DNA of 64,000 bases from Anthracocystis setariae (Eukaryota > Basidiomycota > Ustilaginomycetes > Ustilaginales > Ustilaginaceae), in NCBI GenBank assembly GCA_928724745.1, contig CAKMXJ010000007.1, positions 682,001-746,000 on the forward strand, written 5' to 3'. This document shows positions 62,400 through 64,000 of the stretch, one piece after another. Below the pieces are notes generated by a model, which saw only the letters and a list, made by a program, of their open reading frames with translations, did no database searches and was not told the origin of the DNA. Both the position numbers and the translations under genes were made by a program. The stretch's first letter is position 1. Each line of letters begins with the position of its first letter.

Positions 62400-62944
62400 C
62401 CCACACTGCATGCAATTATATGGTTTATAATCAAGAATTATCGAGTAAGAATGGCGTGCCGTGACCGTGACAGATAGGACGGGATTGTCATGTATCTCAC
62501 TGGCTCTGCCTGAGAGGACGCTTTGGCGCATGGTTTGACCCTCAGAAATAGAAAGTTGATTCCGCAGCTTCGCAGGTCCCGACTTCTGAAGGACAAGACC
62601 AAGAAGGAAGACTTGCTGACAAACTTTAATTATCGGGTTCTATTGGGTTTGATGGGCAAAACATCTTTGTTTGGACGCATCACTGAGAAAATAGAGAAGT
62701 TTTGGTTGTCAACGGAGGGTGGTCAGTCAGCAACCATCATCCCAACCCGGTAGCGACCCCCAAGGTCGGCTTGCTGGTTAACCCTCCCCCCTCCTCCCAA
62801 TCCGTACCTGCCCTTCACCACCACTCTCGTTCTACACCATCCCCGAGCAATACGTCAGTGAAACAACCACGCATACAATCGAATTTTCCGCGCATCTAAC
62901 GCGCATTTAATTTAAAAAAGAGGAAAACCATAAAAAAGTAAACA
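62400..62944. other. Intergenic region / likely 5' part of a non-LTR element
   Basis: Follows AFG2. The part from roughly 62.75 kb on changes to C-rich sequence and probably belongs to the 5' UTR of the retrotransposon starting at 62945; the boundary cannot be placed without other copies. Confidence 0.4.
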
Positions 62945-64000
62945 ATGCCCAACCCCAACCCCGACCCCGGCATGCTCCCTTCCGAAGCTGCTACGCCACC
63001 TGAGACAGTCAAGCGACCCGAAGCTAACGCCAGAGCCGAGCCTGCGGCCCAAGTCACCGACAATCACGACCCCGCCACCCCGGAGACCATTGTGACTGAG
63101 CTACGTAAGGTCGCAGAGGCCTTACGAGCCATGCACACCTCGCCGGGCAAGTGCTCTTGCGCTCAAGCCGCCTCCATGGCCTCGACCATCAGCTCCCTGG
63201 CGCTCTGCCTGGAGCGCGAGCTCTTGCTTGATCGCAAGCTGGATGACCTCATCCACGAGGTTCGCCAAACGGCGGCTAAGTCCATGTCAGGAATAGGCGC
63301 CATTATCAAAGGCAACACCCGCAGTTACGCACAAATTGCCAAGACTGGCCTGACTGAATCACCGGGCTCTCAGACAACTCGCGCCAACACCCGCCCTGCC
63401 AAGCCGAGGCAGCACAGGGTGGTCATCAATTGCCGTAACCTCGGCAACGAGCATCCCGCCATCAACCTCTCCAATCCTAGGCTTAAAGAAGCCATCGCCC
63501 CCGCGATCAAGACCAAGCTGAACCTGGAGGTTGCCGAAACTCTGCGCCTCGCCAGCAAAGATATCGCCGTTATCTTCAAGAACGGGAAAGACGCCGACAC
63601 CGTCCTTATGGCCGACGACAAGTGGATCTCCACCGCTTTTCCAGAGGGCGACCCCGCCCCAACCCTCTACAGGCCTTCACTGCTAGCCAACCACTCTCTG
63701 GTCGTGCACGGCGTCCCAGCGCCGGCTAAGCCTGAGGACCTCGACACGCAGCTTAAGCAGATCTGCACCGATCTTGAGTCGGATAACGAGATGCGCGTTC
63801 AAGCCTCTAGGTGGCTAGTCGGTAACAAGCGGGTCACCTCACGCCAATTCACGAGCGTGGTGGTCCAAGTCGAATCCAGCGATCAGCGTGACTACCTTCT
63901 CAAACGGGGCACGCTACGCCACAACAACCGGCTTCTGGACGTCGAACCCTACCGAGCTCCTGAGGCCCGCCCCCAGCAATGTGCTAAGTGCCAGCGCCAT
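62755..64000 (+). mobile_element. Non-LTR retrotransposon, 5' part (left boundary approximate)
   Basis: Inferred from the gag-like ORF1. The left edge is a guess based on a composition change near 62755; the right side lies beyond the window. Confidence 0.5.
62945..64000 (+). CDS. Non-LTR retrotransposon ORF1 (gag-like), partial
   Basis: Open from the ATG at 62945 to the window end (352 codons, no stop). The N-terminus is Pro/Ala/Glu-rich and disordered, followed by a short helical region (IVTELRKVAEALRAM, LALCLERELLLDRKLDDLIH). A globular part (VVINCRNLGN ... LKEAIAPAIKTKLNLEVAET ... IAVIFKNGKDADTVLMAD ... LVVHGVPAPAKPEDLDTQLK) resembles ORF1 proteins of Tad-like fungal LINEs. The last residues, RPQQCAKCQRH, start a CCHC zinc knuckle that would continue outside the window. 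The reverse transcriptase ORF2 should follow. The intact frame suggests a young copy. Confidence 0.7.
   Translation, partial: MPNPNPDPGMLPSEAATPPETVKRPEANARAEPAAQVTDNHDPATPETIVTELRKVAEALRAMHTSPGKCSCAQAASMASTISSLALCLERELLLDRKLDDLIHEVRQTAAKSMSGIGAIIKGNTRSYAQIAKTGLTESPGSQTTRANTRPAKPRQHRVVINCRNLGNEHPAINLSNPRLKEAIAPAIKTKLNLEVAETLRLASKDIAVIFKNGKDADTVLMADDKWISTAFPEGDPAPTLYRPSLLANHSLVVHGVPAPAKPEDLDTQLKQICTDLESDNEMRVQASRWLVGNKRVTSRQFTSVVVQVESSDQRDYLLKRGTLRHNNRLLDVEPYRAPEARPQQCAKCQRH

Overview
The window is nuclear DNA of a basidiomycete smut fungus (Ustilaginales, close to Ustilago/Sporisorium; species not determinable by eye). Evidence is the compact gene spacing, few and mostly short introns with GTAAGT-type donors and CTGAC-like branch points, and the content: a fungal two-subunit-type sulfite reductase flavoprotein, Kre6/Skn1, an Mrs6-type Rab escort protein, Siw14, Afg2, ATG12 and fungal zinc-cluster factors. 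Many open frames begin at non-ATG codons, so starts below were reset to an ATG or to a splice acceptor.

Layout. 0.5-16.8 kb is housekeeping: prefoldin subunit 3 and a Siw14-type phosphatase joined head to tail by an intron that can fuse them, an LRR-like protein, annexin, vacuolar-type alkaline phosphatase, ribosomal protein L7 (three exons, with a box C/D snoRNA in intron 2), ATG12 (six small exons) and MET10. 19-26 kb holds two single-span membrane proteins separated by 2.6 kb of low-complexity DNA. 26.3-29.6 kb is a divergent pair of nuclear-looking proteins (AT-hook; basic/coiled-coil, possibly kinetochore). 29.8-31.6 kb is ERG10.

32.7-43.6 kb is the accessory core: five same-strand paralogous genes for small proteins with an invariant six-cysteine scaffold, no N-terminal signal and a hydrophobic C-terminal tail, each with its own TATA box. 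I do not recognise this family. A 4.9-kb Ty1/copia element (326-bp LTRs differing by one base, 5-bp target duplication) sits between members 1 and 2. It has lost gag, protease and the integrase N-terminus, keeps a copia-like half-tRNA-iMet primer site, and carries an extra zinc-cluster-like ORF after pol.

44-62.4 kb returns to housekeeping and regulation: a C2H2 factor, Kre6/Skn1 glucan synthesis protein, a large factor with an AlcR-like zinc cluster, Lcp5/neuroguidin, Mrs6 and Afg2. At 62.9 kb the gag-like ORF1 of a non-LTR retrotransposon begins and runs off the end.

Functional links visible here are few: L7, the snoRNA, Lcp5 and Afg2 all serve ribosome production; Kre6 and the membrane-spanning proteins serve the cell surface; the six-cysteine cluster is the candidate lineage-specific system.
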